In this document: positions 5,442-7,028 of the stretch, piece by piece | Position numbering within the stretch: position 1 is the first letter of the stretch | How the letters are laid out: every line of letters starts with the position of its first letter | Assembly (NCBI GenBank): GCA_027451305.1 | Contig: DAIDJQ010000124.1 | Coordinates: forward strand, 1 to 7,028 | From: Cellulomonas sp. | GTDB lineage: Bacteria > Actinomycetota > Actinomycetes > Actinomycetales > Cellulomonadaceae | Direction: 5' to 3' | Length of the DNA stretch: 7,028 nucleotides | The notes under the pieces: model-generated | What the model was told of the DNA's origin: nothing | Seen by the model: the letters and a program-made list of their open reading frames with translations, nothing else | Database searches by the model: none | Position numbers and translations under genes: made by a program

Positions 5442-5518
5442 TGGGGTGGCTGACGGGACTTGAACCCGCGACCCCCTGGACCACAACCAGGTGCTCTACC
5501 AGCTGAGCTACAGCCACC
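5442..5518 (-). tRNA. tRNA-His(GUG)
   Basis: On the minus strand acceptor GTGGCTG pairs with CAGCCAC; D arm GCTC...GAGC; anticodon stem CCTGG/CCAGG with loop TTGTGGT; anticodon GTG (complement of 5482-5484); T stem GCGGG/CCCGT around TTCAAGT with one G-U pair. Histidine identity is reinforced by an encoded G-1 (complement of 5518) opposite discriminator C73 (complement of 5445), the recognition pair for histidyl-tRNA synthetase. CCA is encoded (complement of 5444-5442). Without G-1 the gene runs 5442-5517. Confidence 0.97.
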
Positions 5519-5557
5519 ATGGTCACCGCGTCGCCGGAGCGGCGTGGACCGACGGAA

Positions 5558-5587
5558 AGTGTAGCGGGTGCCGGCGGGCGCTCTCGA
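5558..5587 (-). promoter_or_regulatory. Promoter of tRNA-His
   Basis: On the minus strand TCGAGA (5587-5582, four of six matches to TTGACA) and TACACT (5563-5558, matching TAnnnT) are 18 nt apart. The expected start is near 5551, giving a leader of about 32 nt before the mature tRNA. Confidence 0.6.
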
Positions 5588-5639
5588 CCCGCCCGGTGTC
5601 CGCGGCACGCGACCCGGCGCCCGCCGCACCGGGCGGGCG
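5588..5639 (-). terminator. Terminator-like inverted repeats after the ATP-grasp gene
   Basis: Two alternative pairings share this gap. A compact hairpin CGCCCGCC/GGCGGGCG (5639-5632 with 5625-5618 on the minus strand; 8 bp, 6-nt loop) begins 6 nt after the ATP-grasp stop. A longer perfect 11-bp inverted repeat, CCCGCCCGGTG (5588-5598) with CACCGGGCGGG (5627-5637), encloses part of it. Either could end the ABC/ATP-grasp transcript before the tRNA-His promoter that starts at 5587. There is no T run. Confidence 0.5.
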
Positions 5640-5645
5640 ACCTCC

Positions 5646-6587
5646 TCAGAGCCGGGCGATCACCGCGTCGGCCACCCGGTCCGCCGAACCCTCGGCGTGC
5701 GCGAGGAAGAGCGACGGCTCGATGAGCTCGACCTCGAGGATCACCGGATTGCCCTCGTCGTCCGGGATGAGGTCCACACGGGCGTACAGCAGCGGTCGCT
5801 CCAGGTCGGGGAACACCTCCGCGAGCGTGGCCATCACCCGGTCGCCGAGCGCACGCCCGGCCTCGGACGGCTCGCGCGGGGCCATCCGCTCCTGGCGGTA
5901 CAGGACGCCCGCCGTCTCCTCGCTGCGGTACGGGCCGGCGAGCAGCGCGGCCTTGCGCACGGCATGGCTGTACCGCCCGTCCACGTAGATCAGTGCGGTC
6001 TCGCCGACCGTGTCCACCTGGCGCAGGTATCGCTGCAGCATCACGTGCCGACCGACGCCCAGGAGGTTCTTCGCGTGGGTGATGGCCAGCATGCGGGACG
6101 GTGTGTCGCCTGCTTCGTACCGCCCGGTGTCCCGTGCGCCGGCGCTGACGGTCGGCTTGATCACGAAGTCGCCGAACGCGGGGAACCGGGTGTGGATCGC
6201 GCGGGCGTCCATGTTCCGCTCCGGGTCGAGCCAGATGGTGGGGACGATCGGCAGACCGCGCCGCTCGAGGTCGCGCAGGTAGGTCTTGTCGAGGTTCCAG
6301 GCCACCACCTCGGCCGGGTTGTGCAGGGTGGACGACTTCTCCACCCGCCGAGTCCAGTCGGCGAACTGCTGGGCGCGGTCGGTGTAGTCCCACGTCGACC
6401 TGATCAGCACGTTCGGGAAGGCCGACCAGTCCACCGTCGGGTCGTCCCAGACGACCGCCTCGGTCGGCACGCCGCGCGCCAGCAGCGCGTCCCGCAGCAG
6501 CTGGTCGTCCGGGTCGAGATCCGGGAGCGCTCCACAGGTGGCGAGGGCGAGGCGGGCGGACGAGGGGGTGTGCGGCGCGGTCGTCAC
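5646..6587 (-). CDS. ATP-grasp superfamily ligase, substrate unknown
   Basis: A 313-residue protein of the ATP-grasp fold (glutathione synthetase/RimK/DcsG-like), which joins a carboxylate to an amine through an acyl phosphate. Residues 11-70 form an N-terminal Rossmann-like part with the RSTWDY motif (63-68). ATP-contacting residues are probably K101 in NLDKTYL and K144 in FVIKP, with a glycine-containing flexible loop SAGARDTGR (148-156). LQRYLRQVDTVGE and YVDGRYSHAVRK form the mid-domain strands. The C-terminus has the metal-binding set: D272 and E285/E287 in VILEVELIEPSLFL. The EVELIEPSLFL signature recalls the DcsG-type subgroup (cycloserine biosynthesis), but no cycloserine genes are visible. 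The GTG start overlaps the TGA of the upstream ABC ATPase (GTGA) and lacks a good Shine-Dalgarno, so translation is probably coupled. The next in-frame methionine is residue 126, too late. The length is complete for the family; the reaction cannot be named. Confidence 0.85.
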   Translation of the reverse strand: MTTAPHTPSSARLALATCGALPDLDPDDQLLRDALLARGVPTEAVVWDDPTVDWSAFPNVLIRSTWDYTDRAQQFADWTRRVEKSSTLHNPAEVVAWNLDKTYLRDLERRGLPIVPTIWLDPERNMDARAIHTRFPAFGDFVIKPTVSAGARDTGRYEAGDTPSRMLAITHAKNLLGVGRHVMLQRYLRQVDTVGETALIYVDGRYSHAVRKAALLAGPYRSEETAGVLYRQERMAPREPSEAGRALGDRVMATLAEVFPDLERPLLYARVDLIPDDEGNPVILEVELIEPSLFLAHAEGSADRVADAVIARL

Positions 6588-7028
6588 CCCGGCAGCGTAC
6601 CGACGCCTGTCGGCGACGTGAGGCGGTGCAGCGCGCGCTGCACGGCAGCGGCTCCCGCGCGACCGACGGCGCGGTCACCGTCGAGCACCGTCAACGAGGG
6701 ACCCGAGCCGTCCGGCGCGGGAGGCAGCGCGACGAGTGCACCCAGCACCTCGTCCAGGCCGGCGCCGAGCGCCACGGTGGCAGTCGGGGTCCCCGGCTCC
6801 GAGCGGGCGCCGTCCGCGGCCGCCGTCGGCCGGGTCGGCGGCACCGGCGCACCCGCGCCGTCCAGGTCCTGCCGCTCGAGGGTGCCGAGGGACAGCAGGC
6901 TCCCGGTCCGTCCCCGCCCGACGAGGTCCGCCACCGCCGCCGTCGCAGGCCGCGCGACCACGTCCAGCGGTGCTGCGAGCTGCTCCACGCGCGCACCCTT
7001 GCTCAGCACCACCATGCGGTCGGCCATC
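6584..7028 (-). CDS. ABC transporter ATP-binding protein, C-terminal part (osmoprotectant type likely), runs off the right edge
   Basis: The visible 147 residues begin inside the ATPase domain just after the switch histidine region: MADRMVVLSKGARVEQ, then PLDVVARPATAAVADLVG. This is the typical end of an importer ATPase (DRI.VL..G...Q..TP.EIL..PA..FVA.FVG), and the next segment GRGRTGSLLSL resembles the FVGADRGLKRL junction of glycine betaine/proline ATPases (ProV/OpuCA). Walker A, Walker B and the signature motif are outside the window. The rest (about 50-147) is an Ala/Pro-rich linker plus one CBS-like half (DEVLGALVALP...SLTVLDGDRAVGRA...VQRAL), shorter and more degenerate than the paired CBS domains of OpuA-type regulators. 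The stop overlaps the GTG of the ATP-grasp gene, so the two share a transcript. The substrate is inferred from the tail alone. Confidence 0.72.
   Translation of the reverse strand, partial: MADRMVVLSKGARVEQLAAPLDVVARPATAAVADLVGRGRTGSLLSLGTLERQDLDGAGAPVPPTRPTAAADGARSEPGTPTATVALGAGLDEVLGALVALPPAPDGSGPSLTVLDGDRAVGRAGAAAVQRALHRLTSPTGVGTLPG

Noticed and set aside
5419..6678. Minus-strand 419-codon frame over tRNA-His and the ATP-grasp gene
   Set aside because: Its end (VAQLVEHLVVVQGVAGSSPV) is tRNA-His translated, and the rest is another frame of the ATP-grasp gene with poor composition.

Overview
The window is very GC-rich DNA with strong G/C preference at third codon positions, frequent GTG starts, GTGA gene overlaps and likely leaderless transcripts. 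This points to a high-GC actinobacterium. Gene content and protein style would suit Micrococcales of the Cellulomonas type, but the genus is an inference. I see no insertion sequence, phage gene or CRISPR array; it reads as ordinary chromosome with some small unexplained genes.

Layout. (1) Positions 1-3499, minus strand: an operon of two large GTPases of the dynamin-like/YfjP type (the upstream one 1784-3499, the downstream one 243-1787, joined by a GTGA overlap). After a 132-bp gap with a possible weak terminator comes the 5' end of a single-stranded-DNA-binding-type protein that runs off the left edge. (2) 3500-3626: divergent promoter region, with a putative leaderless promoter for the GTPases to the left and a TACGAT -10 box for tRNA-Arg(UCU) to the right. 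(3) 3627-3702: tRNA-Arg with encoded CCA. (4) 3703-4723: about 1 kb of small-gene territory on the plus strand, with a 53-codon reading frame behind a perfect AGGAGG, a 13-bp terminator hairpin, a 125-residue two-helix membrane protein and another hairpin. (5) 4724-5371: oligoribonuclease (orn), apparently leaderless, with all DEDDh catalytic residues. (6) 5401-5518: a strong two-part hairpin shared by convergent orn and tRNA-His(GUG), then the tRNA on the minus strand with its own promoter. (7) 5646-7028, minus strand: an ATP-grasp ligase coupled by a GTGA overlap to the C-terminal part of an ABC transporter ATPase that resembles the osmoprotectant (glycine betaine/proline) type and runs off the right edge.

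How the parts fit. The GTPase pair probably acts at the membrane: the downstream member has two predicted transmembrane helices near its C-terminus and the upstream one a long hydrophobic stretch. Paired adjacent dynamin-like GTPases are known from Streptomyces (DynA/DynB, septum stability), but equivalence is not shown here. Orn is housekeeping, degrading the short RNAs and pGpG left by RNA and c-di-GMP turnover. The ATP-grasp/ABC pair looks like a separate small operon of unknown substrate.

The most interesting items are the asymmetric GTPase pair next to an SSB-like gene, the unknown small genes between tRNA-Arg and orn, the coupled ATP-grasp/ABC pair, and the two putative leaderless promoters. 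None is proven to be a new system from sequence alone.
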